Part shown: piece by piece, positions 49,568-59,199 of the stretch
How positions within the stretch are numbered: position 1 is the first letter of the stretch
How the letters are laid out: each line of letters starts with the position of its first letter
NCBI RefSeq assembly: GCF_009696575.1
Contig: NZ_VULQ01000012.1
Span: forward strand, 1-60,146
DNA length: 60,146 nt
Origin: Anaerococcus porci
Lineage (GTDB): Bacteria > Bacillota > Clostridia > Tissierellales > Peptoniphilaceae
Direction of reading: 5' to 3'
The notes under the pieces: generated by a model
The model's database searches: none
Seen by the model: only the letters and a program-made list of their open reading frames with translations
What the model was told of the DNA's origin: nothing
Position numbers and translations under genes: made by a program

Positions 49568-51299
49568 TTACCTTTTCCTTAAATAAATTATAATAATCTT
49601 TAGCATAAGCATATTGAGCTATAGCATATTCTCCAAAATCCACTCCAAGATTTTTCTTAAATTCACACCAATTGCTCCACAAAAGGCCACAAGCCGCTAT
49701 ATAACAATATATTTTAAGCCTTGTATCAAAAGGACATTTATCTTCAAAATATATATCTATAAGTCTTTCCACTTCTTCATTATTATAAAGTGCATATATA
49801 CAGAACATAGCAATGTCAACATCTGGATCTTGCATACCAGCATATTCCCAATCAATTAATCTTAAATCATTTGTGTTTGTAAAAAGAAAATTATCACAAA
49901 CTGCATCTATATGACATAAGATTTTTCTTTCTATATGCTTACCTATATAATCTTTTAGAGAAAAAACTTTTTCTTTTGTTTCCATATAATCTCTATAAAT
50001 AGATTTTTTCCCTTGCCACAAACTTTCATAAAAATCTATTTGTTTAAAAATATCAAATTCATGAGAAACTTCTAGATTTAATTTGTGGAAGTCTTTTAAT
50101 TTTTTCATACATAATTTTAAATCATCTATATTGCTTGGATCACATACCCTTGATCCTTCTAAGTATTCTGTAATCTTGTATCCATTGGCTGGATTTATAT
50201 ATATTATATTATCACAAATTCCTCTACCATTAATTTTATCATAAACTTCTGCTTCTTCTTTTCTATTTATTAGTTGGTCTGTACCCTCACCAGGAATTCT
50301 CATAATATATTTTTTATTTTTACATTCAAACAGAAAAGACCTGTTTGTCATACCTTTTTTTAAAATTTTTATATTTTTTATGTCATCTTCTTTTGCAATT
50401 AAAGCCTTTGTAATTGTATCAATGGCATCAGATTTTAGATGATTTGAAGTGCTATCAATCTCCCTAAGTTGTTCGTAGGTATTGATTTCTATTGCTTTCT
50501 TATGATCAACTTCTCTAGCATAAATTGGTATTTCATCTATAACATATAGGGCTTCTTCCCAAAAATAATCATTATATTTACTATCTTTATCCATTTTATT
50601 AATATTTGATACTAATTTTTTAGAATTTTCATCCGTTAGATAAGAAATACCAATTATAGTATTTCCTATATCATCTGTTTTTATAAGTTTACCATTCTTA
50701 TTGATTTTGACTTTGCTTTCCTTATTTTTTTCATTAGTAATCATATACCAAGAATATAATTCGTTTTTTCTAAATAAATTTTCATTTAAATAAATGTCAG
50801 AAGGAATTATATAAGTATTTGATATTAAATTACTAGCTAAATTTAGGGAATGAAGATTATTTTTAATATTATATTCTTCATTAATTATTAATTTTACACC
50901 ATACTTGTCAATTAAGTATTCAAATTTCTCCTTTAAAAATCCAACAACTATAGAAATGTCAACTATTCCTATCTCTTTTAACTGCCTAATTATTCTTTCA
51001 ATTAAAACTTCACCCTTTATCTCTAATAAGGCTTTAGGATAATCGCTATTTATTGGCACCATTCTCATTCCAAAGCCTGCTGCTAAAATTATGGCATTTT
51101 GGGGAGACTTATTTTTAATTGCTTTTTTTGCCATATCACATAAGTTATATCTTTTATCAAGATGTCCTTTTTTAATTAAGCTTTTTAAAGATTTATTTAC
51201 AAGTTCAAGTGAATATCCACATCTTTTAGATAAATCTGCTTGACTTACAAAGTCTACATCTTTTATAGATAATAATATATCCATTTCTATTTTGTCCAT
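49554..51299 (-). CDS. licA: HTH - cytidylyltransferase - choline kinase fusion (LicA-like)
   Basis: About 581 residues in three parts. Residues 1-65 are a winged-helix region (FVSQADLSKRCGYSLELVNK). Residues 66-290 are a LicC-type nucleotidyltransferase, AIILAAGFGMRMVPINSDYP then IPSDIYLNEN. The remainder is a choline/ethanolamine kinase (LicA): Brenner-type CHIDAVCDNFLF near residue 465 and LRLIDWEYAGMQDPDVDIAM. So one protein may phosphorylate choline and activate it. A GTG four codons earlier is possible; the ATG at 51299 follows GAGGG and is preferred. The dedicated licC gene after it makes the cytidylyltransferase doubled. Confidence 0.85.
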   Translation of the reverse strand: MDKIEMDILLSIKDVDFVSQADLSKRCGYSLELVNKSLKSLIKKGHLDKRYNLCDMAKKAIKNKSPQNAIILAAGFGMRMVPINSDYPKALLEIKGEVLIERIIRQLKEIGIVDISIVVGFLKEKFEYLIDKYGVKLIINEEYNIKNNLHSLNLASNLISNTYIIPSDIYLNENLFRKNELYSWYMITNEKNKESKVKINKNGKLIKTDDIGNTIIGISYLTDENSKKLVSNINKMDKDSKYNDYFWEEALYVIDEIPIYAREVDHKKAIEINTYEQLREIDSTSNHLKSDAIDTITKALIAKEDDIKNIKILKKGMTNRSFLFECKNKKYIMRIPGEGTDQLINRKEEAEVYDKINGRGICDNIIYINPANGYKITEYLEGSRVCDPSNIDDLKLCMKKLKDFHKLNLEVSHEFDIFKQIDFYESLWQGKKSIYRDYMETKEKVFSLKDYIGKHIERKILCHIDAVCDNFLFTNTNDLRLIDWEYAGMQDPDVDIAMFCIYALYNNEEVERLIDIYFEDKCPFDTRLKIYCYIAACGLLWSNWCEFKKNLGVDFGEYAIAQYAYAKDYYNLFKEKVNEGR

Positions 51300-51426
51300 G
51301 ATTTCCCTCACTATCTTTTATTAATTAATAATTTATTTTATATAGGCTAGTAAAACTAGTCTTTGTTAAGAAATATTTTTGTAAAAATCAGTAAAGATAC
51401 TGATAATGTATGATTGTAATAAAGCT

Positions 51427-52923
51427 TTATTTATGTTTTATCTTAAGATATGAAAGCATATAATTAAGTTCTTTTCTAAAACATAGAATTGCCGTTATTA
51501 GGTATACTAAAAGAACTATTACACTATCCTTCCCTGCTCCTATAATAAAATGTATAAATGTTGGCTCATCAATTTTAGTTATACTAGAAATTCCTATTGA
51601 TATAAGTGTTGCTATTCCTATAGATAAAAGTTTTTTATAAAATATTCTTTGTTTTCTATTCTTTAATATCTTCTTAGTATAATAAACATGAAATACCATC
51701 CTATATAGCATGGCACAACTTGTACCTATAGCTACTCCCAAAAGTCCAATCTTATTTACCAAAATTATCGAAATAATAATATTTATTATTGCTTCTAAAT
51801 ATGCCGGAATAGTGATTTCTTTAAATTTATTAGCAGTATATGCTAGGCTTAAGTGTGGATATTTTAATAAGTATAGGGCTTCTGATAATACTAACATATA
51901 GCCAAATAATGGCCTATAGTAGTTAGCATCTGTGATATTTTTTGTATATAGCATGACAAATGGGGTTATTTGCAAGGCTGCTACTGTAAAAAGACCTCCT
52001 ACTAAAAAAAATATTATAAATTCATACATATCCATCTTTTGGTTTAATTCTTTAGAATCTCCCCTTGCATAGGCTTGTCCAATAGTAGGCTCTATTCCAG
52101 AAGAAATGGAATTTATTAAGCTTCCAAGTCCATTTGTAACTAGTGCATAAACATAATAAATCGATACTGACTTTAAATTAGAAAATAAAGTCAAAATAGT
52201 TATATCTGTTGATGTATGGATAAAAGCTGCAACATTTATTGCAAAGCCATTCCACCTATCTTTTAATAATTCATTATCATATTTTTCATTCCAAGAAATA
52301 TTATAAGTCTTGTTTACATATCGTCTATACATTATAGGTTGTAATAAAAACATTGATCCACTAATAAATTTCAAGATGTGAATATTTGGATATATCTTGG
52401 CACTTAAATAAGTAAATGTTATGTTTAAAATTATTATTCCAATTTGAGTAAATGATATAACATATAATTTCTTATCTGCTATCAACAATGTTTTTAATGT
52501 CAGAGAAAACATATACTGAATAAACAATGTTAATGATAAAACTATAGTTAATAAAAATACATAAAAAAAGCCAAAATCTTTATTTATAAATATTGGATAT
52601 ATAATAGCCAGTACTATAGAATATATTATAAAAATAAAACCTATAGTCTCATAAAACTTATTAGTTGTCACCAATATACGGCTTATCTTCTTCTCATCCT
52701 TTTGTATTAATGGCTTATATAGTGATGCATATATAACTCCTGTTATACCACCTTCTACAAGAGAAATATAACTTAGAAATTGAGTTAAAGATGAAACCAA
52801 ACCATTAACTCTAGATCCAAAATATAAGAGAATTATTTTAGGTATTACAAATCCACTTATTATTGTAAAAACCTGTAAAAGCAAAGCTGAGATGGAATTA
52901 AGTAATGTTATCCTATTCTTCAT
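51427..52923 (-). CDS. Polysaccharide/teichoic acid flippase (Wzx/TacF-like)
   Basis: A 498-residue membrane protein with about 12-14 transmembrane helices, member of the MOP exporter superfamily (polysaccharide transporters). It begins KNRITLLNSISALLLQVFTI, and later RMVFHVYYTKKIL marks the C-terminal half. In pneumococcus, TacF flips choline-bearing teichoic acid chains; the operon here suggests a similar job for a phosphocholine-bearing glycan, but substrate cannot be told from sequence. It overlaps the licD end by 11 bp; the fusion gene follows after 115 bp. Confidence 0.88.
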   Translation of the reverse strand: MKNRITLLNSISALLLQVFTIISGFVIPKIILLYFGSRVNGLVSSLTQFLSYISLVEGGITGVIYASLYKPLIQKDEKKISRILVTTNKFYETIGFIFIIYSIVLAIIYPIFINKDFGFFYVFLLTIVLSLTLFIQYMFSLTLKTLLIADKKLYVISFTQIGIIILNITFTYLSAKIYPNIHILKFISGSMFLLQPIMYRRYVNKTYNISWNEKYDNELLKDRWNGFAINVAAFIHTSTDITILTLFSNLKSVSIYYVYALVTNGLGSLINSISSGIEPTIGQAYARGDSKELNQKMDMYEFIIFFLVGGLFTVAALQITPFVMLYTKNITDANYYRPLFGYMLVLSEALYLLKYPHLSLAYTANKFKEITIPAYLEAIINIIISIILVNKIGLLGVAIGTSCAMLYRMVFHVYYTKKILKNRKQRIFYKKLLSIGIATLISIGISSITKIDEPTFIHFIIGAGKDSVIVLLVYLITAILCFRKELNYMLSYLKIKHK

Positions 52924-53731
52924 ATTTCCACGCTCTTAATCCATGTGTTATCCTATCTTCAGCTGGTGGTATTTCCATATAATTTCCATAATTTACCTTA
53001 AGGTAAGTGTCATAATCTTTTATTCCCCTTACCTTTATATTTTCAAAGTTATAATCTATATATGAATCAAATAATTTGGCATCAACTAGCTCTTTTTCAC
53101 CACTTGTGCCAAAAACATTATTAGCTAAAAACTTTGATTCTTTTATAGATTCTGAAAACTCATCTAACTTTCTTGAATAGTAAGAAGAGTTTTTTCTTTT
53201 TGCAAATTTTGCTAATATACTATTTGCTAAGCACTTCTTTGCATGAGATTCCCAGCCCTTTTCATAAAATCTTGAAAAATAATAAAATTTTCTATAGTAT
53301 TTATAGATAATGGCAAAAAATATTTTTTGAAAGTGATTAGGTACATAATCTACTGGAAAAACATCTATCCACAAATAGTCATCATTATAACCACCATTGA
53401 TTTCTTCACAAACTTTGATATTATTATTTACTATTTTTAAAAATGGTATTTCGTTATTGTTTAGGCAAATTCCTTCGACTGATATTCCTTCTTCTATTTC
53501 ATTTTTTTTCCTTAAAAGACTTAAAAATTTATTATACTCAGATCTTTTCATAGAAATATCAATATCATCATCCCAAGGAATGAATCCCTTATGACGAACT
53601 GCTCCAAGTAAAGTTCCATAAGAAATAGTATATTCTATTTCATTTTTTCTTAAAAATTCATCTGTCTTTTTTAAAAGTTCAATTAATTCTTCTTGGATTT
53701 GACTATGAGTCAATTCATTTTTTTTATTCAT
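52913..53731 (-). CDS. licD: LicD family phosphocholine transferase
   Basis: It transfers phosphocholine from CDP-choline onto a sugar of surface glycan. It has 272 residues. The hallmark GTLLGAVRHKGFIPWDDDID is at 39-58, with the metal-binding DDD. The C-terminal half is basic and aromatic-rich (FYYFSRFYEKGWESH), typical of LicD proteins that act at the membrane. It is first in the operon, with GGAG before the ATG and a strong promoter 118 bp upstream. Confidence 0.92.
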   Translation of the reverse strand: MNKKNELTHSQIQEELIELLKKTDEFLRKNEIEYTISYGTLLGAVRHKGFIPWDDDIDISMKRSEYNKFLSLLRKKNEIEEGISVEGICLNNNEIPFLKIVNNNIKVCEEINGGYNDDYLWIDVFPVDYVPNHFQKIFFAIIYKYYRKFYYFSRFYEKGWESHAKKCLANSILAKFAKRKNSSYYSRKLDEFSESIKESKFLANNVFGTSGEKELVDAKLFDSYIDYNFENIKVRGIKDYDTYLKVNYGNYMEIPPAEDRITHGLRAWKYEE

Positions 53732-54013
53732 TAAATTGTCTCCTACATTTATTATTAATTATTTACAATATTACAATTAATAATATAAAAATATTCTTAA
53801 CATTAAATTTTAACTATAATTTTACTCAAATATTACATTATATACCTTATTATAGGAAATTTACTTAATAATTTCAATATAAGCTTAGATTTATAAACAT
53901 TTATAGAAAACTAAACTTGAGTTAATAAAGACTTTCTTAAAAAAATAATATATAAGTGAATAATAAAAGTTTTAAGATACAAAAATTTATAATTGTCTAC
54001 ATTTCTCAGCATT
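53732..54013. other. AT-rich intergenic region between licD and rplS
   Basis: About 280 bp without a gene. It contains the licD promoter (53849-53877), leaving a 118-base untranslated leader, in which I see no clear riboswitch. The rest is nearly pure A and T. Confidence 0.6.
53849..53877 (-). promoter_or_regulatory. Sigma-A promoter of the lic-like operon
   Basis: Minus-strand TTGAAA (53872-53877), 17-bp spacer, perfect TATAAT (53849-53854). Confidence 0.82.
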
Positions 54014-54049
54014 ATAAAACCCCTTAATTCTCGTAAGATTAAGGGGTTT
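54014..54049 (-). terminator. rplS operon terminator
   Basis: A perfect 12-bp stem AAACCCCTTAAT (54017-54028) with ATTAAGGGGTTT (54038-54049) is followed on the minus strand by TTTTATAAT. It cleanly ends the ylxM-rplS operon before the lic cassette. Confidence 0.92.
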
Positions 54050-54060
54050 TGGATATAAGC

Positions 54061-54408
54061 TTAATAATTTGTTTTTTCTTTAACCTTAGCAGCTTTACCT
54101 TGACGTTCTCTTAGGTAGTTAAGTTTAGCACGTCTTACCTTACCACGTCTAACAATTTTAAATGCTTCTAATCTTGGTGAGTGATATAGGAAAGTTCTTT
54201 CAACTCCTACACCATAAGAAAGTCTTCTAAGTGTGAAAGTTTTTCCGAGATTTCCTTCTTTGATTTTAATTACTACACCTTCAAAGTCTTGAAGTCTTGT
54301 TTTATCTCCTTCTTTGATTCTGTAGCTTACTCTTATAGTATCTCCAACTCTAAAGTCTGGATTATCTTCACGTAGTTGTTCATTTTCGATTTTTTTAATT
54401 AATTCCAT
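54061..54408 (-). CDS. rplS: Large ribosomal subunit protein bL19
   Basis: L19 sits at the 30S-50S interface. It has 115 residues, normal size. Motifs [40 protein letters not shown] and [13 protein letters not shown] are typical, with a basic end. AAGGAGG before the start; the gene overlaps trmD by 14 bp and is last in the operon. Confidence 0.97.
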   Translation of the reverse strand: MELIKKIENEQLREDNPDFRVGDTIRVSYRIKEGDKTRLQDFEGVVIKIKEGNLGKTFTLRRLSYGVGVERTFLYHSPRLEAFKIVRRGKVRRAKLNYLRERQGKAAKVKEKTNY

Positions 54409-55099
54409 CGTGATCCTCCTTGATATATCTATCGTATAAGTCTTTTCTTACTCTCTTAGTCTTTAAAAGAGATGATTTTTTTTTCCATTCTTCTATTAGT
54501 TTATGATTACCACTTATAAGCTCTCTTGGAACCTGATAGCCTCTAAAATTTCTTGGCTTTGTGTACTCATCATATTGTAATAGTCCATTATAGTGTGAAT
54601 CAGTAACTAGGGACTCTTTTTTTCCTACAACATCATCTATAAATCTAGATAGAGAATCTATAAGTACCATGGCTGGGATTTCACCACCTGTAAGTACATA
54701 GTCACCTATCGAAACTTCATAATCAACATAGTGATTAGTAATTCTTGCATCTATTCCTTCATAGTGTCCACACAAGATTACCATATCTTTAAAGTCTGCG
54801 AATTTGATTGCTAATTTTTGCGTTAGGATTTCTCCTGCTGCAGACATATATATAACTTTTGATTTTGAAGTTTTATTAGCAATAAGTGCATCAAATATAG
54901 GGTCAGGCCTCATAAGCATTCCTGCTGCTCCACCAAATACTGTATCATCTACTCTGTTGTGTTTGTCCTTGCTATAATCTCTTATATTTACAACATTAAT
55001 TTCAATAAGTCCTTTTTGGATAGCCTTGCCTATTACACCATAGCTTTCTAAAAATTTAAAACTTTCTGGAAATAGTGTAAGTATAGTTATCTTATTCAT
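54395..55099 (-). CDS. trmD: tRNA (guanine(37)-N1)-methyltransferase
   Basis: It methylates G37 next to the anticodon and so prevents frameshifting. It has 234 residues with the SPOUT knot: [26 protein letters not shown] is split here as [11 protein letters not shown] and [11 protein letters not shown], with [35 protein letters not shown] and [17 protein letters not shown], forming the SAM knot. The final helix region [15 protein letters not shown] contains the catalytic-site residues. It overlaps rimM by 8 bp and rplS by 14. Confidence 0.96.
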   Translation of the reverse strand: MNKITILTLFPESFKFLESYGVIGKAIQKGLIEINVVNIRDYSKDKHNRVDDTVFGGAAGMLMRPDPIFDALIANKTSKSKVIYMSAAGEILTQKLAIKFADFKDMVILCGHYEGIDARITNHYVDYEVSIGDYVLTGGEIPAMVLIDSLSRFIDDVVGKKESLVTDSHYNGLLQYDEYTKPRNFRGYQVPRELISGNHKLIEEWKKKSSLLKTKRVRKDLYDRYIKEDHDGIN

Positions 55100-55577
55100 A
55101 ATCTTTGAAGTTTTCTACTTCTATTTTTTTGTTTTCTAAATCAATATTTTTAATTGTAGCATTTAGGGCTGGAAAATATACCTCTTTCCCATTTTTTTCT
55201 ATTACATAGATATCATTAGGATAAACACCTGTTATAACATCTACCACACTTCCTATTTTCTCTCCGTTTTCATAGACCCTAAGTCCTATCAAATCAAATA
55301 AATAATACTCTCCATTATTTAAATCTTCTAAGTCATTTTCATCGATAGTAAGTTCGTGTCCAATAAACTTTTCTACCTCATTAATATCATCATAGTTCTT
55401 GAGTTTTATAATAATACTACCCTTATGCTTAAAAGATGATTCAATAACAACTTCCTCATCATCTAAAAAAAGTTTTGAGTCCTTATTAAACCTATTTTCA
55501 TTATCTGAATATGATTTAATCTTAAGATTTCCTCTTATTCCATGTGTATTAATTATCTCTGCTACAGTTATTTTCAT
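55092..55577 (-). CDS. rimM: Ribosome maturation factor RimM
   Basis: It helps assemble the 30S head around S19. It has 161 residues: N-terminal RimM domain (ITVAEIINTHGIRGNLKIKS) and a C-terminal PRC barrel (YYLFDLIGLRVYENGEKIGS, then NDIYVIEKNGKEVYFPA). It shares ATGA with the KH gene upstream and overlaps trmD. Confidence 0.95.
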   Translation of the reverse strand: MKITVAEIINTHGIRGNLKIKSYSDNENRFNKDSKLFLDDEEVVIESSFKHKGSIIIKLKNYDDINEVEKFIGHELTIDENDLEDLNNGEYYLFDLIGLRVYENGEKIGSVVDVITGVYPNDIYVIEKNGKEVYFPALNATIKNIDLENKKIEVENFKDYE

Positions 55578-55798
55578 ATTTTTATATTAACTTTGACATC
55601 TTCCTTAACTGCACAAGCACGAGCTATATTTCTAATAGAATTTATAATATTTCCACCTCTACCTATAACTCTTCCTTTGTCTTTTTCAGCTACATTAATT
55701 TTAATGTCAACTTCTCCATCATTTTCGTCTACTATTATTCCTACAGAGTCCTTATCTTCTACAAGCTCTGTGACTATTAGTTTGACTAAATCTTTCAT
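55574..55798 (-). CDS. khpA: KH domain RNA-binding protein KhpA (YlqC)
   Basis: A 74-residue small KH protein, which pairs with KhpB in Gram-positives to bind many mRNAs and small RNAs, affecting cell elongation. Motif DKGRVIGRGGNIINSIRNIA carries the GxxG loop. It lies between rpsP and rimM, its usual place. No strong ribosome binding site is seen, so coupling to rpsP (11-bp gap) is probable. Confidence 0.93.
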   Translation of the reverse strand: MKDLVKLIVTELVEDKDSVGIIVDENDGEVDIKINVAEKDKGRVIGRGGNIINSIRNIARACAVKEDVKVNIKI

Positions 55799-55809
55799 TT
55801 TTTTAATCT

Positions 55810-56055
55810 TTAAGCTAAAACGTTGTTGTCATTGAATAGCTTTTCAACTATTGATGTTGGTTTTGCACCATTTTTAATCCATTGTTTAGCTTTTTCATTA
55901 TCAATTTTAAATTCTTTTGGTTCTGATATTGGATTGTAATAACCAATTTCTTCAATGAATTTTCCATCTCTTGGACTTCTAGAATCTGCTACAACTACTC
56001 TGTAAAATGGTCTTTTCTTTTGTCCCATTCTTTTTAATCTAATTTTAACTGCCAT
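55810..56055 (-). CDS. rpsP: Small ribosomal subunit protein bS16
   Basis: S16 binds 16S rRNA early in 30S assembly. It has 81 residues, opening [20 protein letters not shown] and with [20 protein letters not shown]. The start is the ATG at 56055 after GGAGG; an ATG four codons earlier overlaps the ribosome site and is not used. Confidence 0.96.
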   Translation of the reverse strand: MAVKIRLKRMGQKKRPFYRVVVADSRSPRDGKFIEEIGYYNPISEPKEFKIDNEKAKQWIKNGAKPTSIVEKLFNDNNVLA

Positions 56056-56069
56056 TATAACCTCCATAA

Positions 56070-57410
56070 TTAAAAGAAAGGCATATTAAACTTTCTTTTA
56101 CCTTTTCTTCCTTTTTTCTTCATATTAGTAAATTGTTTCATCATTTTCTTAAGTTCTTTAAATTGCTTTAATAGTTGATTTAATTCTTTCATATCAACAC
56201 CTGAGCCCTTAGCAATTCTTTCTTTACGACTTTTGCCAATTATCTCAGGTTTTTCTCTTTCTTCTTTTGTCATAGAAGAAATTAAAGCTTCAATCCTTAC
56301 AAATCCACTGTCATCAATATTTACATTTTTAAGCATCTTATTATTGACACCTGGAATCATAGAAAGTAAATCTTCAAGCGGCCCCATATTCCTTATTTGA
56401 TTTATTTGTTCAATAAAATCATCTAAAGTATAGGACTGATTTCGCATCTTTTCTTCAAGCTCTTTTGCTTCTTTTAAAGAAACTTGTTTTTCTGCTCTTT
56501 CTATTAGAGATAGGACATCGCCCATACCAAGTATTCTTGATGCCATCCTATCAGGATAGAAGGCTTCTAAATCTTCTAGTTTTTCTCCTGTACCTATGAA
56601 TTTAATTGGCTTTCCTACAACTTCTCTTATAGAAAGTGCAGCACCACCTCTTGCATCACCATCAAGCTTAGTCAATATTACTCCTGTAATATCTAAGTAA
56701 TCATCAAATGTCTTTGCAACATTTACTGATTCTTGACCAACCATGGCATCAACAACCAAGAGTATTTCATTAGGTTTTACACTTGTTTTTATATTTCTTA
56801 ATTCATTCATCAAATCTTCATCGATTTGAAGACGTCCGGCTGTATCCATGATGACAACGTCATTGTTGTTTCTTCTTGCATATTCCTTAGCTTCTTGAGC
56901 AGTTTTTATAGGATCTTGTTTACCCCTATCAAAAACCTCAACTTCAGCTTGCTTTCCTACAACTTTAAGTTGTTCAATGGCAGCTGGCCTATAAATATCT
57001 AAGGCTACTAAAAGTGGATTTCTACCTTCTTTTTTAAGTTTTTTAACAAGTTTACCAGAGTGGGTTGTTTTACCTGAACCTTGAAGTCCTACCATTAAAA
57101 CAACATGTGGTGTAGAACCAGTAAGCTCAAGCTTGGAATTTTCCTTTCCCATAAGATTTGTAAGTTCATCATTTACAATCTTTATAACTGTCTGTCCTGG
57201 GGTTAGTGAACCCATGACATCTTCACCCATTGCTCTTTCTTTGATTTTTTTTATAAATTCCTTAACTACCTTGTAATTAACATCTGCTTCAAGTAAAGAA
57301 AGTTTTATTTCTCTGGTTGCATTATCGATGTCTTTTTCGCTTAATTTTCCTTTTCCTGTAAGTTTACCTAAAGTGTCTTGCAATTTTTCAGAAAGACTTG
57401 AAAAAATCAT
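56070..57410 (-). CDS. ffh: Signal recognition particle protein Ffh
   Basis: The GTPase of SRP, which brings ribosomes making membrane proteins to FtsY. It has 446 residues. N domain 1-90, G domain with P-loop [14 protein letters not shown] near 107, [26 protein letters not shown], and a Met-rich M domain (about 300-446: [35 protein letters not shown]) that binds signal peptides and 4.5S RNA. It follows ylxM by 11 bp. AGGATGTG precedes the ATG. Confidence 0.96.
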   Translation of the reverse strand: MIFSSLSEKLQDTLGKLTGKGKLSEKDIDNATREIKLSLLEADVNYKVVKEFIKKIKERAMGEDVMGSLTPGQTVIKIVNDELTNLMGKENSKLELTGSTPHVVLMVGLQGSGKTTHSGKLVKKLKKEGRNPLLVALDIYRPAAIEQLKVVGKQAEVEVFDRGKQDPIKTAQEAKEYARRNNNDVVIMDTAGRLQIDEDLMNELRNIKTSVKPNEILLVVDAMVGQESVNVAKTFDDYLDITGVILTKLDGDARGGAALSIREVVGKPIKFIGTGEKLEDLEAFYPDRMASRILGMGDVLSLIERAEKQVSLKEAKELEEKMRNQSYTLDDFIEQINQIRNMGPLEDLLSMIPGVNNKMLKNVNIDDSGFVRIEALISSMTKEEREKPEIIGKSRKERIAKGSGVDMKELNQLLKQFKELKKMMKQFTNMKKKGRKGKRKFNMPFF

Positions 57411-57421
57411 ATTTTCACATC

Positions 57422-57742
57422 CTAAATTTTATTTATCATCTCATCGATTTTATCAATAGCTTCTTTGTTTGAACTTTCGATCAACTCTCTTAACAAAGAT
57501 AAATCTTCTCTCAAAAGACTTCTCTTTTTTAATAAAGAAAGTTCATTTTCAAACTCAAATAATTTATCAACAGACCTTTGGATCATATCTGAGATTGCCT
57601 GTTTTGATTTATTGTTATTTTGAGCTATTTCATTTAGTGATAAATCCTCATTGTAGTAGCAATTAATGACATCTCTTTGTTTATCATTTAGTAATGAACC
57701 ATAAGTGTCAAATAATTGAGCAACCTGTACTAATTTTTCCAT
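57422..57742 (-). CDS. ylxM: YlxM/UPF0122 SRP-associated HTH protein
   Basis: YlxM proteins bind SRP RNA or Ffh in some Gram-positives and tune SRP GTPase activity. About 106 residues with a sigma-region-4-like helix-turn-helix: YYNEDLSLNEIAQNNNKSKQ and AISDMIQRSVDKLFEFE. An in-frame TTG five codons upstream lacks a ribosome site; the ATG at 57742 follows GGGTGAG. First gene of the SRP-ribosome operon, from a consensus promoter. Confidence 0.93.
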   Translation of the reverse strand: MEKLVQVAQLFDTYGSLLNDKQRDVINCYYNEDLSLNEIAQNNNKSKQAISDMIQRSVDKLFEFENELSLLKKRSLLREDLSLLRELIESSNKEAIDKIDEMINKI

Positions 57743-57777
57743 ATTCTCACCCGTCAAGTATTTTTCTTGACCTATAA

Positions 57778-57806
57778 AGTATACTAGATAAAAGAAAGCT
57801 TGTCAA
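57778..57806 (-). promoter_or_regulatory. Strong sigma-A promoter of the ylxM-ffh-rpsP-rplS operon
   Basis: Minus-strand TTGACA (57801-57806), 17-bp spacer, TATACT (57778-57783). Nearly consensus, as expected for ribosomal genes. Confidence 0.88.
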
Positions 57807-57849
57807 GATATTTTACTGACCCTTTTAAATGTTTTATATATAGAAAATT

Positions 57850-58330
57850 CATTGATTTTTTTAATTATACAAATGAAAACCTGCTAACAAAAGTCAAGCT
57901 TAACCTGAAATTAATTTCAGGTTATTTGAGTAATTAAATTAGCGCATGGCAAATAAGCCGAAGTAAATAATCGGCTTTTTTTAGTGTTTTTCCAAATCTT
58001 ATGCTACTTTTAATTCTTTTTTCTCGGCTTTTGCCTCCATAACTCTTGCGTAGTAGATTCTTAAGATGGAACATAGTCAAAAAATAAAACAAATACAAAA
58101 TCCAGTTTAAGAAGTGCAAATGGATATAAAATACGTACCGTATGAATGTACTTTAAAAGCAATTAAAGCAGATATTAGACGATATTGTCACTAGGGACAA
58201 TGTTAGTAGTTTATATTTAGGTCTTAGTATATATCTTATATGGAGTATGTGTCATAAAAGTTTGACCTATACAACATTTATTTTCTCTATTATAAAAAGA
58301 ATTTGATATATAATTGTTTCTGGTGTATTA
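57850..58330. other. Intergenic region with decayed sequence
   Basis: No intact gene. A 10-bp perfect inverted repeat AACCTGAAAT/ATTTCAGGTT lies at 57902-57923 without a T-run. The minus strand at 57934-58119 has an open frame of 61 codons rich in Arg and Lys with no ribosome site; it could be the end of a transposase, but I cannot name it. The region is probably the scar of earlier insertions. Confidence 0.4.
57956..57982 (+). terminator. Plus-strand terminator in the accessory patch
   Basis: AGCCGA (57956-57961) and TCGGCT (57971-57976) form a stem followed by seven T. No plus-strand gene ends there now, so it is orphaned. Confidence 0.6.
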
Positions 58331-58333
58331 TAT

Positions 58334-58361
58334 TTGTATCAGATACAGATACTAATATAAT
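58334..58361 (+). promoter_or_regulatory. Promoter with overlapping operator before the nitroreductase
   Basis: TTGTAT (58334-58339), 16-bp spacer, TATAAT (58356-58361). The palindrome GTATC-A-GATAC (58336-58346), with a further GATAC (58348-58352), covers the -35 and spacer, an ideal place for a repressor. The Rrf2 regulator encoded in the same operon is the natural candidate (inference). Confidence 0.6.
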
Positions 58362-58380
58362 ATAAGAAGGATGTGGAAAA

Positions 58381-59199
58381 ATGAAACTCTCAATAGAAAC
58401 AATAAAGAATAGAGTTAGCGTACGAACATATGATAAAATTAAGGTTCCAGATTCAGTGGTGGATGATATAAAGAAATATATTGGTCAAATTGAAAATCCA
58501 TTTCAGGTGCCAATTGATTTTCGAATCTTAGACGCAAAAGAACATAATCTTGGTAGTTCTGTAATTATTGGGGAGAACACATATGTAGCCGCAAAGTATA
58601 GAAAAGTGCTCAATGCGGAAATTGCGTTTGGTTATTCTTTTGAAAGGTTTATCCTCTTTGCAACATCGTTAGGACTAGCAACAGTATGGCTTGCTGGGAC
58701 TATTGACAGAAAGGCGTTCGAAAATGCAATGCAGTTAAAAGAAGATGAAGTTATGCCTGCAGTATCGCCTATAGGATATGCCGCAAAAAAGCGTTCTGTA
58801 AGAGAAAATCTTATGAGAAAGGGACTTAAGTCAGATGATAGAGTATTATTTGAAAAACTGTTTTTCAAAGGGGATTTTCAGAATCCTTTGAAAGAGTCAG
58901 AAGCTAATCATTGGCTGATACCTTTACAAATGTTACGACTATCACCATCTGCAACAAATAAGCAACCTTGGAGGGTTGTTGTAGAGGAAAAGAGAGTTCA
59001 TTTTTACGAAGAGAAAACAAAGGGATATGCACAAGAAAAGACAGGAGATATTCAGAAAGTAGATCTTGGAATTGCAATTTGCCATTTTGAAATTGCAGCT
59101 GAAGAACTAGGTTTAAAGGGGAATATAATCCAAAAAGACCCTGGCTTTACAATTCCAAAAAATACGGAATATATTGCAACATATGAATTAGAGGACTAA
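58381..59199 (+). CDS. Nitroreductase family protein (TM1586-type)
   Basis: A 272-residue FMN-dependent oxidoreductase. The opening SIETIKNRVSVRTYDKIKVP has the RRSVR-like flavin-binding pattern. Further motifs: ATSLGLATVWLAGTIDRKAF near residue 98 and RLSPSATNKQPWRVVVEE near residue 190, the SPSA-N-QPW phosphate-binding block. It looks like a tandem nitroreductase fold in one chain, as in the PF14512 group. The physiological substrate is unknown. AAGGATG precedes the ATG, and the Rrf2 gene begins at the next base after its stop. Confidence 0.88.
   Translation: MKLSIETIKNRVSVRTYDKIKVPDSVVDDIKKYIGQIENPFQVPIDFRILDAKEHNLGSSVIIGENTYVAAKYRKVLNAEIAFGYSFERFILFATSLGLATVWLAGTIDRKAFENAMQLKEDEVMPAVSPIGYAAKKRSVRENLMRKGLKSDDRVLFEKLFFKGDFQNPLKESEANHWLIPLQMLRLSPSATNKQPWRVVVEEKRVHFYEEKTKGYAQEKTGDIQKVDLGIAICHFEIAAEELGLKGNIIQKDPGFTIPKNTEYIATYELED

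Noticed and set aside
57934-58119. A 61-residue minus-strand frame as a real gene or transposase
   Set aside because: No ribosome site and no motif I can name; it spans the terminator hairpin. Kept only as a possible remnant.
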